This document shows positions 43,632-54,229 of a DNA stretch of 64,000 nt, piece after piece. The position numbers and the translations under genes were made by a program. Origin of the DNA: Actinoplanes regularis (GTDB lineage: Bacteria; Actinomycetota; Actinomycetes; Mycobacteriales; Micromonosporaceae); contig NZ_FZNR01000004.1 of assembly GCF_900188005.1 (NCBI RefSeq), positions 124,001 to 188,000 of the forward strand, read 5' to 3'. How positions within the stretch are numbered: position 1 is the first letter of the stretch; the number at the start of each line of letters is the position of its first letter. The notes under the pieces were generated by a model. It had not been told where the DNA came from. It saw only the letters and a list, made by a program, of their open reading frames with translations, and ran no database searches.

Positions 43632-44264
43632 ATGGCCATTCTTCGTATCGACGCCAGCATCCTCGGCCCGAACTCGGCGAGCAGCGCGCTGGCCGATCTC
43701 GCCGAGGCCGGGTGGCTCGAGACCGCGCCGGACACCAAGATCGTCCGCCGGCACATCGGCAACGAGCCGCTGCCGTCGAACGCCTGGCAGCTCGCCGTCT
43801 CGGCCGCCTACGTCCCCGAGGCCGACCGCAGCGACGCCCAGAACCAGGCGGTCGCCCTCGCCGGCGAGCTCGCCGCCGAGCTGCGCGACGCCGAGGGTGG
43901 CATCTTCGCCCTGCCGTTCTACAACTACGGCGTCTCCCAGCACGTCAAGACCTGGTTCGACCTGGCCATGGCCGGCGGCACCATGGGCGAGAAGTTCCTC
44001 GAGGGCAAGCCGGTCATCGTCGTGACCAGCCGTGGCGGCGCGTACGGCCCGGGCACCCCGCGCGACGGCTGGGACCACAACACCGACTACCTGCGCCGCG
44101 TCGTCGCCGACATCTGGGGCGCCGACCTCACCCTGGTCGAGCGCGAGTTCACCCTGGTCGGCGTGAACCCGGCGCTGGACGCCTTCACCGAGACCGCGGC
44201 CGCGATGAAGGAGGCCGCGCACGCGGCCGCCACCGAGGCCGGCCGCGCCCTCGCCGCCCGCTGA
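43632..44264 (+). CDS. FMN-dependent NAD(P)H azoreductase/quinone reductase
   Basis: A 210-residue flavodoxin-fold reductase of the AzoR type. The FMN-binding start LRIDASILGPNSAS and the LPFYNYGVSQHVKTWFD motif are typical, with SRGGAYGPGT near the FMN edge. It would reduce azo dyes or quinones by two-electron transfer, protecting against electrophiles. Control by the divergent MarR protein fits a quinone or electrophile response. ATG 43632 follows GGGAG. Confidence 0.9.
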   Translation: MAILRIDASILGPNSASSALADLAEAGWLETAPDTKIVRRHIGNEPLPSNAWQLAVSAAYVPEADRSDAQNQAVALAGELAAELRDAEGGIFALPFYNYGVSQHVKTWFDLAMAGGTMGEKFLEGKPVIVVTSRGGAYGPGTPRDGWDHNTDYLRRVVADIWGADLTLVEREFTLVGVNPALDAFTETAAAMKEAAHAAATEAGRALAAR

Positions 44265-44324
44265 TCCCGGGTCCGGCTCGTCCCCGCCGCGCATCGCGGC
44301 GGGGACGCTGGGTATAAGCCGCGA

Positions 44325-45014
44325 ATGCGGCATACGCGGGAGATCGACCTAGGGGTACGAACGGCCCAGGCGACCGTGGCCGCCGTCGCGCTGCTGGTGC
44401 CGTTCGGCGTGATCGCCGCGCTCGTGGCCGCGAACGCTACCGTCCCGCGCGACCTGGACGTCCGGATCGCCGACCGGATGCACGAGGTGGCCCTCGCGCA
44501 ACCCGGCCTGGTCGACGCCATGTACTGGTGGAGCCTGCTGCTGCACCCGAACACCTGGCGGATCGCGGCGGTGGTGCTCGCGATCGGGCTGGCCCGGCGC
44601 GGGAAGAAGGCGCTCGCCTGGTGGGTGGTGGCGACCATGGCAGCCGGGGGAATCCTCGGTGGCGTGCTGAAGCTGCTCTTCGGCCGCCACCGGCCGGACC
44701 TGCTCGACCCGGTGGCCCAGGCGACCGGGTATTCGTTCCCCTCCGGGCACGCGCTCAACGCCGCCCTCGGCGCGGTGGTGTTTCTGCTGGTCCTGCTGCC
44801 CCGCACGCGGGGGCGCCGGAAACGGGCGGCGCTCGTCGCGGGGGCGGTCATCCTGCCGCTGATCACCGCGTACGCCCGGGTGCTGCTCGGCGTGCACTGG
44901 ACCAGTGACGTGGTGGCCGGGCTGCTGCTCGGCTCGGCGGTGCCGGCGATCACCGTCTCCGTGTTCCAAGGACGCCGCGCCGGGGTAGAAGGCGGCCGTG
45001 TCCACATTCATTGA
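44325..45014 (+). CDS. PAP2-family membrane phosphatase (first)
   Basis: A 229-residue multi-pass protein with all PAP2 motifs: KLLFGRHRPD, SFPSGHALN and RVLLGVHWTSDV. It should act on lipid pyrophosphates or phosphatidate at the outer face of the membrane. It overlaps a second PAP2 gene by 17 bases. Confidence 0.92.
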   Translation: MRHTREIDLGVRTAQATVAAVALLVPFGVIAALVAANATVPRDLDVRIADRMHEVALAQPGLVDAMYWWSLLLHPNTWRIAAVVLAIGLARRGKKALAWWVVATMAAGGILGGVLKLLFGRHRPDLLDPVAQATGYSFPSGHALNAALGAVVFLLVLLPRTRGRRKRAALVAGAVILPLITAYARVLLGVHWTSDVVAGLLLGSAVPAITVSVFQGRRAGVEGGRVHIH

Positions 45015-45702
45015 TCAGGTCCTCCGCCGGATCGTCCTGCCGGTCGCCGCGATCCTCGTGCTGATGATCGGTCTCGGGCTGCTGCTCACCCACGTGCTGC
45101 CGCACACCTGGCCGTTCACCGTGGAGGACGGGGTCAACCGGTACCTCGAGAGCCACCGCACCGGGACCGGCGTCCGTGTCTCGGTATTCCTCAGCGGGAT
45201 CGGCAACACCTCCTCGGTGATCGCGGTCACCGCGCTGATGGCCGCGGTTCTCCGGCTCACCCTGCACCGCTGGCGGGAGGCGGCCTTCCTGTGCCTCTCG
45301 GTCACCGCGCAGGCGGTTGTCTTCTTCTTCACCACGCTCGCCATCGATCGGCCGCGCCCGGACGTGCACCGGCTCGATCCGTCTCCGCCGACCTCGAGCT
45401 TCCCCTCGGGGCATACATCGGCGTCCTTCGCGCTCTACGTCGGCCTCGCCGTCGTGTTCGCCATGCTGGCCCGGCCCGACTGGCTGAAGGCGCTGTGCTG
45501 GCTGCTCGTCCTGGTCCCGATCACGGTCGCCGCGGCTCGGCTGTACCGGGGCATGCATCACCCGAGCGACGTGCTCTCCGCCTTCCTGAACGCTTCCCTC
45601 TGCCTGGTGGTGATGGCCCGGGGTGTGCTGGCTCCCCGCGAACCGTGGAGGATCACCAGGGGGCGCACTGTCATGAGCCACTCTGGTCGAGCAGCCGGAT
45701 GA
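44998..45702 (+). CDS. PAP2-family membrane phosphatase (second)
   Basis: A 234-residue PAP2 protein with AIDRPRPDVHRLD, SSFPSGHTSA and ARLYRGMHHPSDV. It starts with GTG 44998 inside the end of the first phosphatase gene. Two unlike phosphatases in tandem suggest sequential or paired lipid-phosphate handling. Its 3' end overlaps the convergent membrane-protein gene by 32 bases. Confidence 0.92.
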   Translation: MSTFIDQVLRRIVLPVAAILVLMIGLGLLLTHVLPHTWPFTVEDGVNRYLESHRTGTGVRVSVFLSGIGNTSSVIAVTALMAAVLRLTLHRWREAAFLCLSVTAQAVVFFFTTLAIDRPRPDVHRLDPSPPTSSFPSGHTSASFALYVGLAVVFAMLARPDWLKALCWLLVLVPITVAAARLYRGMHHPSDVLSAFLNASLCLVVMARGVLAPREPWRITRGRTVMSHSGRAAG

Positions 45703-46762
45703 TGTCGTCGGCAAGCAGTCTCGGCTGAACGCCGTGCGACATCGATGGGCGGATCCCGTCGATGTAGGCGCGGATCCGCTCCCGGTCCTGGCCGCGCAGG
45801 TGCGGGATCAGGTTTCTGATCACCCGCAACGCCAGATACTGCTCGTTGGCCGACCGGGGCGCGGCGAGCACGGACCTGACCGTCTCCAGATCCGCGATGT
45901 CCGTCTGGACCTCCATGATCGCGAGTGCGGCGATCCGCTCACCGTCGCTGCCGTCGGTCAGCGCCGCCTTCACGCCGGCCGCGTCGTAGTGTCCGAACCT
46001 CGCGATTCTCCGCGCCTGCTCGGCCAGGCGGTCGAACGCTCCGGTCCGGCCCAGGCCGACCGGCATCGAGCGGCGCGCGTCCTCATAGGCGGCACCGATG
46101 TCGGTCATGCCGTGCAGGACGTCGCGGGCCCGGTTACGGAGCTGGACCGCGCCCTGACTGTCGCCGTCCTTCTCGGCCTGGACCGCTTCCTGCTCATACA
46201 TGGCCGCCACGTAGCCGCGCTGGTCGGCCCGGGCCATCGCCTCCCCGAGCAGCAGCCGCGAGTAGAGCCAGCCGGTGACGAAGCCGAACGCCGCCGCGAA
46301 CACGGTCAACCCGCCCGCGAAGATCGTTCCGGTGGGCCGGCCACCGAAGGACGGCGCGAGCGCTTCGAAGAGGTCGTGTGCCGCGTCGCCGATGGCCTGG
46401 AACTGGGTCAGCCCGATGCCGACGAGAATCTTGGTGAGCCAGTCACTGACCTGCTCCAGGTTGGTGTTCGCGACGACCTCCCGCGGGGGCAGCGGCCGGT
46501 GCCCCGAACCGTCGGACGAGAACACCTTCGGCACGCCGAAGATGAACCCGACCAGGCCGCCCACCAGCATCGCGGCCGCGGCGACGATCAATCCGGTGGC
46601 GAAGGTGTCCCAGGTTCCGCACGGCTGAACCGTCCCTTTGCAGTGGAAGGCGAAGATCGCGATCACGGCCACCGTCACCAGGACGCCGATGCAGATCCAG
46701 ATGATCATGGCGGCCCAGGCGCTGACCTCCCGGCCTCTTCGGGCCCACACGTGAAAGCCCAC
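45671..46762 (-). CDS. Hypothetical membrane protein with C-terminal helical repeats
   Basis: A 363-residue protein with about three membrane segments (WICIGVLVTVAVIAIFAF, LIVAAAAMLVGGLVGFIFGV and AGGLTVFAAAFGFVTGWLYS) and a long cytoplasmic tail. The tail has helix pairs such as AALAIMEVQTDIADLETVRSVL that look like HEAT/ARM-type repeats. A degenerate P-loop is not visible. Function unknown. GTG start. Confidence 0.75.
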   Translation of the reverse strand: MGFHVWARRGREVSAWAAMIIWICIGVLVTVAVIAIFAFHCKGTVQPCGTWDTFATGLIVAAAAMLVGGLVGFIFGVPKVFSSDGSGHRPLPPREVVANTNLEQVSDWLTKILVGIGLTQFQAIGDAAHDLFEALAPSFGGRPTGTIFAGGLTVFAAAFGFVTGWLYSRLLLGEAMARADQRGYVAAMYEQEAVQAEKDGDSQGAVQLRNRARDVLHGMTDIGAAYEDARRSMPVGLGRTGAFDRLAEQARRIARFGHYDAAGVKAALTDGSDGERIAALAIMEVQTDIADLETVRSVLAAPRSANEQYLALRVIRNLIPHLRGQDRERIRAYIDGIRPSMSHGVQPRLLADDIIRLLDQSGS

Positions 46763-46894
46763 ACCGCACCCCTCAGGTTCGCGCCAGGGGGAAGGTCACC
46801 TCATCATCCTCACGTTCGAGCATCGTGGTGGGCCAATGGAGGAACTTCGAGTGGCGGGGTGCCGACGGGCGCGGGCCGCGACAGCATGGGGGGC

Positions 46895-47548
46895 ATGACG
46901 AAGCTGAGTGGGCGGGAGATCGCGGAGCAGGCACCCGAAGGGTGGGTCTACCTGCTGGAGAGGTTGCAGACCCGGCTGCGGACCGGGGACTTCGCGACCG
47001 GGCTGGCGCTGGTCAACGCGATCGGGGCGGCGGCCGAGGAGATGGACCACCATCCGGACCTGGATCTGCGTTACGGGCATCTGGACGTGCGGACCAGCAG
47101 CCATGACGTGGGCGCGGTGACCGAGCGGGACCTGCGGCTGGCCCGGACGATCTCGGAGCTGGCGGCGAAGGCCGGAGTCGCACTGGACAAGGCCGCTGTC
47201 GCCGTGCTTGAGCTGGGCCTGGACGCGCCGGCGGGGGAGCGGCTCGGCGGGTTCTGGGCAGCGGTGCTCGGCGGGGAGCACCGGGATCACAACGGGTCCG
47301 ACGACGAGGTACGGGACCCGGCCGGGGCGGTGCCCACGATCTGGTTTCAGCGGTCCGGGAGCGAGGAGCCGCGGCAGCGCTGGCATCCGGACCTGTGGGT
47401 GGATCCGTCCGAGGTGCGGCCGCGGATCGACGCGGCGGTCGCGGCCGGGGGAACCCTGGTCACCGACGAGTTCGCGCCGAGTTTCTGGGTGCTGGCCGAC
47501 CCGGACGGCAACCGGGTCTGTCTGTGTACCTGGCAGGAGCGTGATTAG
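46895..47548 (+). CDS. Pterin-4a-carbinolamine-dehydratase / VOC fusion protein
   Basis: A 217-residue fusion. Residues 1-95 match PCD/DCoH, with the catalytic EMDHHPDLDLRYGHLDVRT pattern (His-His and a later His). Residues 110-217 are a VOC domain ending WVLADPDGNRVCLCTW. The first half would dehydrate 4a-hydroxytetrahydropterin; the second half has no complete metal site by eye. ATG 46895 follows GGGGGGC. Confidence 0.85.
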   Translation: MTKLSGREIAEQAPEGWVYLLERLQTRLRTGDFATGLALVNAIGAAAEEMDHHPDLDLRYGHLDVRTSSHDVGAVTERDLRLARTISELAAKAGVALDKAAVAVLELGLDAPAGERLGGFWAAVLGGEHRDHNGSDDEVRDPAGAVPTIWFQRSGSEEPRQRWHPDLWVDPSEVRPRIDAAVAAGGTLVTDEFAPSFWVLADPDGNRVCLCTWQERD

Positions 47549-47556
47549 ACGGACGC

Positions 47557-47599
47557 GATGAAGCCCGGGGCAGGTCGGAGGGCTGCCCCGGGCTTCATC
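47557..47599. terminator. Bidirectional terminator, 17-bp stem
   Basis: A perfect 17-bp stem with a 9-base loop between the convergent fusion gene and malate synthase gene. Confidence 0.75.
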
Positions 47600-47606
47600 T
47601 CACCTT

Positions 47607-49229
47607 TCAGGCCGCGACAGGAGCCTGAGCGGTGACCGGAATCGACCCGCCCGACAGGTGCCGTAGGTATGCCGGCAGGGTCAGGAACTCCGGGCACGTT
47701 CTTTCCGTGAGCAGGACGGTCAGCAGGGTCCGGGCCTGGCCGAAGAGCCGGGCCGCTTCCTCGTCCAGCGCACCGGTCTCGCTGAGCACGTCCAGTTCCT
47801 CGCGCAACATCCGGGTGACCATGGCGGCCGTCACCGGCACGCCGTAGTCGGTGAGTGTCCCCGAGGAGATCCACTGCCAGAGCTGGGCCCGGCAGATCTC
47901 GGCGGTCGCGGCGTCCTCCATGAGCCCGCCGAGCGCGACGGCGCCGCGCCCGCCCAGCCAGGAGGCGATGTACCGGAGCGCGACGCTGACGTTGGTACGC
48001 AACGCCACCTCGCTCACCGACACGCCGAGCGACTTGACGTCGAGCAGTTCGGCGGCGCCGATCCGCACGTCGTCGCGCTTGCGCACGATCTGGTGCGGCT
48101 CGTCGGCGAGCCACTGGTCGAACACCTCACGGCAGGTCTCGACCAGGCCCGGGTGTGCCACCCAGGAGCCGTCGAAGCCGTCGCCGACCTCGCGCCGCTT
48201 GTCCTGGCGGACCTGGTTGAGCGCCCGCTTCGCGGCGACCGGGTCACGGCTGGGCACGACCGCGGCCATCCCGCCGATCGCGTGGGCGCCGCGCCGGTGG
48301 CACGTCTTGACCAGCAGCTCGGTGTAGGCCCGCATGAACGGCGTGGTCATGGTGACCTGGGACCGCTCAGGCAGGACCGCGTCCGGCCGGTTCTTGATCA
48401 TGCTGAACAGGTAGTCCCACCGGCCGGCGTTGAGGCCGGCCGAGTGCTCACGCAGTTCGTACAGGATCTCGTCCATCTCGAACGCCGCGTTGATCGTCTC
48501 GATCAGGACCGTGGCCCGGATCGTGCCGCGCGGGATGCCGAGCAGTTCCTGGGCGAAGATGAAGACGTCGTTCCAGAGGCGGGCCTCCAGGTGCGACTCC
48601 AGCTTCGGCAGGTAGAAGTACGGTCCGCTGCCCCGGTCGATCTGCTTCTGCCCGCAGTGGAACAGGTACAGGCCGAAGTCGAACAGCGCCGCGGAGACCG
48701 CGCGGCCGCCGATGCGCAGGTGGCACTCCGGCAGGTGCCAGCCGCGCGGGCGGACCATGATCGTCGGCAGCTGGGCGCCGACCTGGTACAGCCGCCCGTC
48801 CGGGGCCGTGTAGCCCAGCGTGCCGTCCAGCGCGTCCTTCAGGTTGACCTGCCCGAGGATGACGTTCTCCCAGGTGGGAGACGTGGAGTCCTCGAAGTCC
48901 GCCATCCAGACCTTGGCACCGGAGTTGAGCGCGTTGATGGTCATCTTGCGCTCGGGCGGGCCGGTGATCTCGACGCGCCGGTCGAGCAGGTCCGCGGCCG
49001 GAGCCGCGACCTGCCACGACGCGTCGTCACGCACGTGCTGGGTGGAGGGCAGGAAGTCCAGGTCGGTGGTGCGAGTGGCCCGGCGGCGCCGGCGGCGCTC
49101 CAGCAACTGCACCCGGCGTGCGCCGAACTCCCGGTCCAGCGCCACCACGAATTCGATGGCCTCGGGGGTCAGGATTTCGGAGTATCGGTCTGCGGTGGTT
49201 CCGGTGATGGTGATCTCTTCGGCACCCAT
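47607..49229 (-). CDS. aceB: Malate synthase (glyoxylate shunt)
   Basis: A 540-residue malate synthase of the A type: KVWMADFEDSTSPTWENV, PYFYLPKLESHLEARLWND, TIRATVLIETINAAFEMDEIL and the C-terminal base Asp in LMEDAATAEICR. It condenses glyoxylate with acetyl-CoA to malate. It follows isocitrate lyase after 28 bases, so the two are one operon. The N-terminal RRRRR run is unusual but does not touch the active site. Confidence 0.95.
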   Translation of the reverse strand: MGAEEITITGTTADRYSEILTPEAIEFVVALDREFGARRVQLLERRRRRRATRTTDLDFLPSTQHVRDDASWQVAAPAADLLDRRVEITGPPERKMTINALNSGAKVWMADFEDSTSPTWENVILGQVNLKDALDGTLGYTAPDGRLYQVGAQLPTIMVRPRGWHLPECHLRIGGRAVSAALFDFGLYLFHCGQKQIDRGSGPYFYLPKLESHLEARLWNDVFIFAQELLGIPRGTIRATVLIETINAAFEMDEILYELREHSAGLNAGRWDYLFSMIKNRPDAVLPERSQVTMTTPFMRAYTELLVKTCHRRGAHAIGGMAAVVPSRDPVAAKRALNQVRQDKRREVGDGFDGSWVAHPGLVETCREVFDQWLADEPHQIVRKRDDVRIGAAELLDVKSLGVSVSEVALRTNVSVALRYIASWLGGRGAVALGGLMEDAATAEICRAQLWQWISSGTLTDYGVPVTAAMVTRMLREELDVLSETGALDEEAARLFGQARTLLTVLLTERTCPEFLTLPAYLRHLSGGSIPVTAQAPVAA

Positions 49230-49257
49230 GATCAGATCTCCCTGCCCATCTCTCAGA

Positions 49258-50544
<1,287 letters not shown>

Positions 50545-50571
50545 CAGAAATTCCCTTTCGTGCCCTGTCGC

Positions 50572-50599
50572 GTTCTTCCGCGCTTCTGTTCGGAAGAAC
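50572..50599. promoter_or_regulatory. Inverted repeat between aceA and the RamB-type gene
   Basis: GTTCTTCCG and CGGAAGAAC form 9-bp arms with a 10-base spacer, 28 bases upstream of aceA. It may be an operator or a 5'-leader hairpin. It does not match the RamB half-site that I know. Confidence 0.4.
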
Positions 50600-50680
50600 T
50601 TCACTCTCAGGGATCCCACCAGCCCCATAGAAGGCCCTTGTGAGAAGAAGAAACGCAAAAATTCTGCTAGGTTGAAACAC

Positions 50681-52126
50681 GTGACCGCTTCACCTTCGGA
50701 CTCAGTCGACCTCGTCACCCTTGGGCAGCGTCTGCGGCATTTGCGGCGTACCAAGGGCATGACCCTGGACCAGCTCAGCGAGGCGGTGGGCCGGGCGCCG
50801 TCGCAGCTCTCGCTGATCGAGAACGGGAAACGGGAGCCCAAGCTCTCCGTCCTGCAGGCGATCGCAGCCGCCCTGGGCGTGACGATGCAGGACCTGCTCC
50901 GCGCGGAGGCGCCCTCGCGGCGGGCCGCTCTGGAGATCGAGCTGACGCACTTTCAGAAGAATCCCGCTTATTCCGCGCTCGGTCTGCCCCTGGTCAAGGG
51001 TGGCCGGCGCCTCCCGCCGGACGCGCTGGAGTCCCTGATCGGCCTGCACCGGGAGCTCAACCGCGTGCTCACCGAGCAGAGCGCCACCCCCGAGGTGGCC
51101 CGCCGGGCCAATGCACAGCTCCGGTCTGACATGCGCAAACGCAACAACTACTTCGCCGAGATCGAGTCCGCGGCCAACAAGATCCTGCTCTCCGTACGGC
51201 ACACGACCGGCCCGCTGTCCCAGCGCGGCATCCTGGATGTCGCCGCTCAGGTCGGGTTCACCCTGCACTACGTGAACGACCTGCCCAGCTCCACCCGCTC
51301 GGTCACCGACCTGAAGAATCGCCGAATTTATCTCCCGCAGGTCGCCAGCGGTAAAGGACACGACCCGCGCGGCGTGGTCCTGCAGACCCTCGGGCACTTC
51401 GTGCTCGGGCACAACGACCCCGCCGACTACGGCGACTTCCTGCGGCAGCGGGTCGAGGTGAACTACTTCGCGGCGGCGCTGCTGATGCCGGAGAAGTTCG
51501 CCGTCGACTTCCTCGCCGCAGCGAAAGCCGACCGGGCACTCGCGATCGACGACTTCCGGGACGCGTTCGGGGTGTCGTACGAGACCGCGGCACACCGGTT
51601 CACGAACCTGGCGACGCACCACTTCGGAATCCCGGTGCACTTCGCGCGCGTGCACGAGAGCGGGATCGTCTACAAGGCGTACGAGAACGACAACGTGCGC
51701 TTCCCGTCCGACGTGACCGGGGCGATCGAGGGGCAGCCGGTCTGCCGCAAGTGGGCGTCCCGGACGGTGTTCGAGGCCGAGGACCCGTACTCGTCGTTCT
51801 ACCAGTTCACCGACACGACGGCGGGGACGTACTGGTGCACGGTGCACGTGGAGTCGACCCGATCGGGGGAGTTCTCGGTGACCGTGGGGACGCCGTACGA
51901 GCACGCGCGCTGGTTCCGGGGCGGGGACGTGTCCGGGCGTACCGTCTCGACCTGTCCCGACCCGGACTGCTGCCGGCGGCCGCCGGCGCAGCTCGTCGAC
52001 CGCTGGGCCGGCAACGCCTGGCCCTCGGCCCGGGTGCACTCGCACCTGCTCGCCGCGCTGCCCCCGGGCACCTTCCCCGGCGTCGACAACCGCGACGTCT
52101 ACGACTTCCTGGAGCGCCGCGCCTGA
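50681..52126 (+). CDS. ramB: Short-chain fatty acyl regulator, RamB-type (XRE HTH + IrrE-like domain)
   Basis: A 481-residue protein: N-terminal XRE helix-turn-helix ([24 protein letters not shown], landmark), a middle IrrE/M78-like domain ([23 protein letters not shown]) and a C-terminal DUF2083-type cysteine-rich part ([12 protein letters not shown]). RamB-type regulators in corynebacteria and mycobacteria control acetate and glyoxylate-shunt genes; the divergent aceA-aceB operon fits exactly. The GTG at 50681 has only a weak upstream AGG. Confidence 0.9.
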   Translation: MTASPSDSVDLVTLGQRLRHLRRTKGMTLDQLSEAVGRAPSQLSLIENGKREPKLSVLQAIAAALGVTMQDLLRAEAPSRRAALEIELTHFQKNPAYSALGLPLVKGGRRLPPDALESLIGLHRELNRVLTEQSATPEVARRANAQLRSDMRKRNNYFAEIESAANKILLSVRHTTGPLSQRGILDVAAQVGFTLHYVNDLPSSTRSVTDLKNRRIYLPQVASGKGHDPRGVVLQTLGHFVLGHNDPADYGDFLRQRVEVNYFAAALLMPEKFAVDFLAAAKADRALAIDDFRDAFGVSYETAAHRFTNLATHHFGIPVHFARVHESGIVYKAYENDNVRFPSDVTGAIEGQPVCRKWASRTVFEAEDPYSSFYQFTDTTAGTYWCTVHVESTRSGEFSVTVGTPYEHARWFRGGDVSGRTVSTCPDPDCCRRPPAQLVDRWAGNAWPSARVHSHLLAALPPGTFPGVDNRDVYDFLERRA

Positions 52127-52216
52127 CGATCCTGGCCACGCTGTCGAGCGCCGCATCCTGATCTTCGAAACGGCTGCGGCGCCTACATCGACCGGCAATA
52201 TCTTCAAGATCATTTC

Positions 52217-52638
52217 CGGGTACGACCGATGGAGCGCTGTGGCCAGGCTCGAGGCCAAGTCCCGTGACATCTCGCGCGGGGCTCGCGCCATCCGGCCCTC
52301 AGCCGCGCGTCACGGCCCGCTTTCCGGTCGCGTGTCACGGCCCGCTTCCCGGCCGCGTGTCACGGCCCGCTCCCAGCTGCGGGTTGCGGCTGGTGGCGCC
52401 GCTCGCGGTTGGTGGGCGCGGCCGTTCCGGGATGTGGGCGGGTGCTCCTGGTAGGCGGGCCGCTGCGCCGACGTCGGGGGCTTGCGGGGCCCGGTGCGGC
52501 GCTAGGTGCGCAAGGTTTCCGCGTTCGCGGTGACGGCGGCGACGCGCGGCGGCAACCGGGGGTGGCACGGGCCTCGCGCGGGAAGGTCACGGAACTTGGC
52601 TCGAGCCTGGCGACGGGGCTCCATCGGTCGTACCCGGA
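52217..52638. mobile_element. MITE-like inverted-repeat element in a 541-bp gene-free gap
   Basis: The gap 52127-52668 has no credible gene. It contains two long imperfect inverted arms: 52217-52295 and about 52560-52638. Reading the right arm in reverse complement, both begin TCCGGGTACGACCGATGGAG and continue with CCAGGCTCGAG and CCAAGT in register, with few mismatches and one indel. Between them lie three 25-bp tandem repeats. No transposase and no clear target duplication were seen, so a non-autonomous element is inferred. Confidence 0.55.
52305..52379. repeat. Three tandem 25-bp repeats inside the inverted-repeat element
   Basis: Units starting at 52305, 52330 and 52355 share GTCACGGCCCGCT. 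Copies differ by a few bases. They are not spaced by unique sequence, so this is not a CRISPR array. Confidence 0.7.
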
Positions 52639-52668
52639 GGTAGGGATCGGCCGCTTTAAACTTCGCTG

Positions 52669-53283
52669 ATGACGGTGGTGACCTCGGCCTGGGAACGCGT
52701 CGAGCGGTGGATGGGGCGGAACGCGCCCATGAGCGCGGCCAAGCTCGCGGGACCGGCGACCACCGAGGCGATCGCCGCGGCGCAGGGCCGGACCGGGCTC
52801 ACCTTTCCCGAGGAACTCGTCGAGTCGCTGCTGCGGCACAACGGGCTCACCGAGTGGGCGAGCCTGCTCCCGGAGGCCGATCCGCAGAGCCTCGACGAGA
52901 TCGTCGAGTGGTACGAGATCCGGATGGACATCGCCCCGGACGTCGACGGTTTCGACACGCACTCGCCGAACGATGAGCCCTGGTGGCACGAGCTCTGGGT
53001 CCCGTTCGGCGCGTTTGCGAGCAATCTGCAGGTCATCGACCTGCGGCCGGGGCCGGAGCGGGGGCGGCTGGGACTCGCGCCGAACAGCGACGGCGGAGAC
53101 TTCTCCAATGCGTACCCGTCGCTGGGCGGGTATCTGACGCTGGTCGCGGAAGCACTCGAGACCGGTGGCCGGGTCGGCTGCTGGCATCCGTACCTCACGG
53201 TCACGGGCGAGATCTGGTGGGGTCAGGCCGGCGAGACGGAACTCGCCGGGCAGCCGCTGCATCCGGTTCCCGGAGGCCGGTGA
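52669..53283 (+). CDS. SMI1/KNR4-family protein
   Basis: A 204-residue SMI1/KNR4-fold protein: RTGLTFPEELVESLLRHNGLTEWASLLPE is the family's helix-strand start (landmark), then WVPFGAFASNLQVIDLRPG and FSNAYPSLGGYLTLVAEALE. The family includes immunity proteins of polymorphic toxins and other scaffolds. No toxin is adjacent. Its upstream edge is the inverted-repeat element, and the ATG has no clear ribosome-binding site. Confidence 0.85.
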   Translation: MTVVTSAWERVERWMGRNAPMSAAKLAGPATTEAIAAAQGRTGLTFPEELVESLLRHNGLTEWASLLPEADPQSLDEIVEWYEIRMDIAPDVDGFDTHSPNDEPWWHELWVPFGAFASNLQVIDLRPGPERGRLGLAPNSDGGDFSNAYPSLGGYLTLVAEALETGGRVGCWHPYLTVTGEIWWGQAGETELAGQPLHPVPGGR

Positions 53284-53295
53284 GGGGCGACGGGC

Positions 53296-54042
53296 TCAGC
53301 GGCCCGTGGTGCGTGCCCGCAGCGCGAGCAGCCGGTAGGTGGGGTCGGGGCGTGGCGAGTCCTGCTCGGGCAGGGCGGTGAGCGCGGCCCGAACCGCTTC
53401 CAGCTCCGCCGGCGGTGCCCACTTCAGGCGGTTCGCCTCGGCGGCGGCCAGCCAGCGGGCGGGGGTGCGGCCCTGGCCGACACCGCGGAAGGCGGATTCG
53501 CCGGCCGGGTGCAGGCCGTGTTCGGCGGCCAGCGCCAGAACTCGATCAGCGTTGTCGGCGCGGCGTGCGGCGTGCCTGGTGCGGAACGGTTCGGTCGCCA
53601 CCGCGAGGTCGCCGCCGGGCCGCGCGAACGGGGCCTCGTCCTTGTCCACGGTGGTGATCAGGACGCCGCCGGGGCGCAGGACGCGCGCGGCTTCGGCGAT
53701 CACCGGGGCGGCGTCGGGGAGCAGGTGCAGCAGCCAGATCACGACCACGGCGTCGACCGACGCCGCTTTCAGCGGCAGTGCGGTGGCGTCGGCCCTTGCG
53801 ACGCCGCCGGGCAGGCGCGTGGCGGCCCGCGAGAGCATTGCCGGCGTACGGTCGATGCCCAGTACCGTCCGCCGACTCCCCGCCAGCCGGGTCGTGACTA
53901 TGCCGGTTCCGCAGGCGACGTCGACAACCGTTCGTACCGAAGCGGGAAACAGCGCGGTGACCGCCCGCGCCGCGGCAGCGGCCCGGGGCTCCCCGCCTCG
54001 AGTGCGATCGTAGTCCGCGGCCTCCGCGTCGTAGTCGATCAT
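53296..54042 (-). CDS. Class I SAM-dependent methyltransferase
   Basis: A 248-residue methyltransferase with motif I VVDVACGTGIVTTRLAG and motif IV region VDAVVVIWLLHLLPDA. It has the ubiquinone/sterol-methyltransferase-like layout. ATG 54042 begins MIDYDAEAADYDRTRGG, the usual family start. Acceptor unknown. Confidence 0.88.
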   Translation of the reverse strand: MIDYDAEAADYDRTRGGEPRAAAAARAVTALFPASVRTVVDVACGTGIVTTRLAGSRRTVLGIDRTPAMLSRAATRLPGGVARADATALPLKAASVDAVVVIWLLHLLPDAAPVIAEAARVLRPGGVLITTVDKDEAPFARPGGDLAVATEPFRTRHAARRADNADRVLALAAEHGLHPAGESAFRGVGQGRTPARWLAAAEANRLKWAPPAELEAVRAALTALPEQDSPRPDPTYRLLALRARTTGR

Positions 54043-54229
54043 GTCGCCGAGGGTAGGGGGCGCCCCCCGTCCGCCGCGAGCGACTAATGTTGCGGCCATG
54101 ACTGCCGGGTCGGCCTCGCGCCGTGCACAGAGCGGCTTCCCGGCCGCGCGTTGATCCTCCGGCGGGCCCGTGGCCCGCCCGCTCTCCCCGGTGTTGCGAA
54201 ATCCACTGTGGGGAGAAGAGAGGAAACGC

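Noticed and set aside
52305-52379. Possible CRISPR array
   Set aside because: The 25-bp units are directly adjacent with no spacers, and no cas gene is present.
52360-53262. Minus-strand open frame across the inverted-repeat element and the SMI1 gene
   Set aside because: It overlaps the recognisable SMI1/KNR4 gene and has shadow-type composition.
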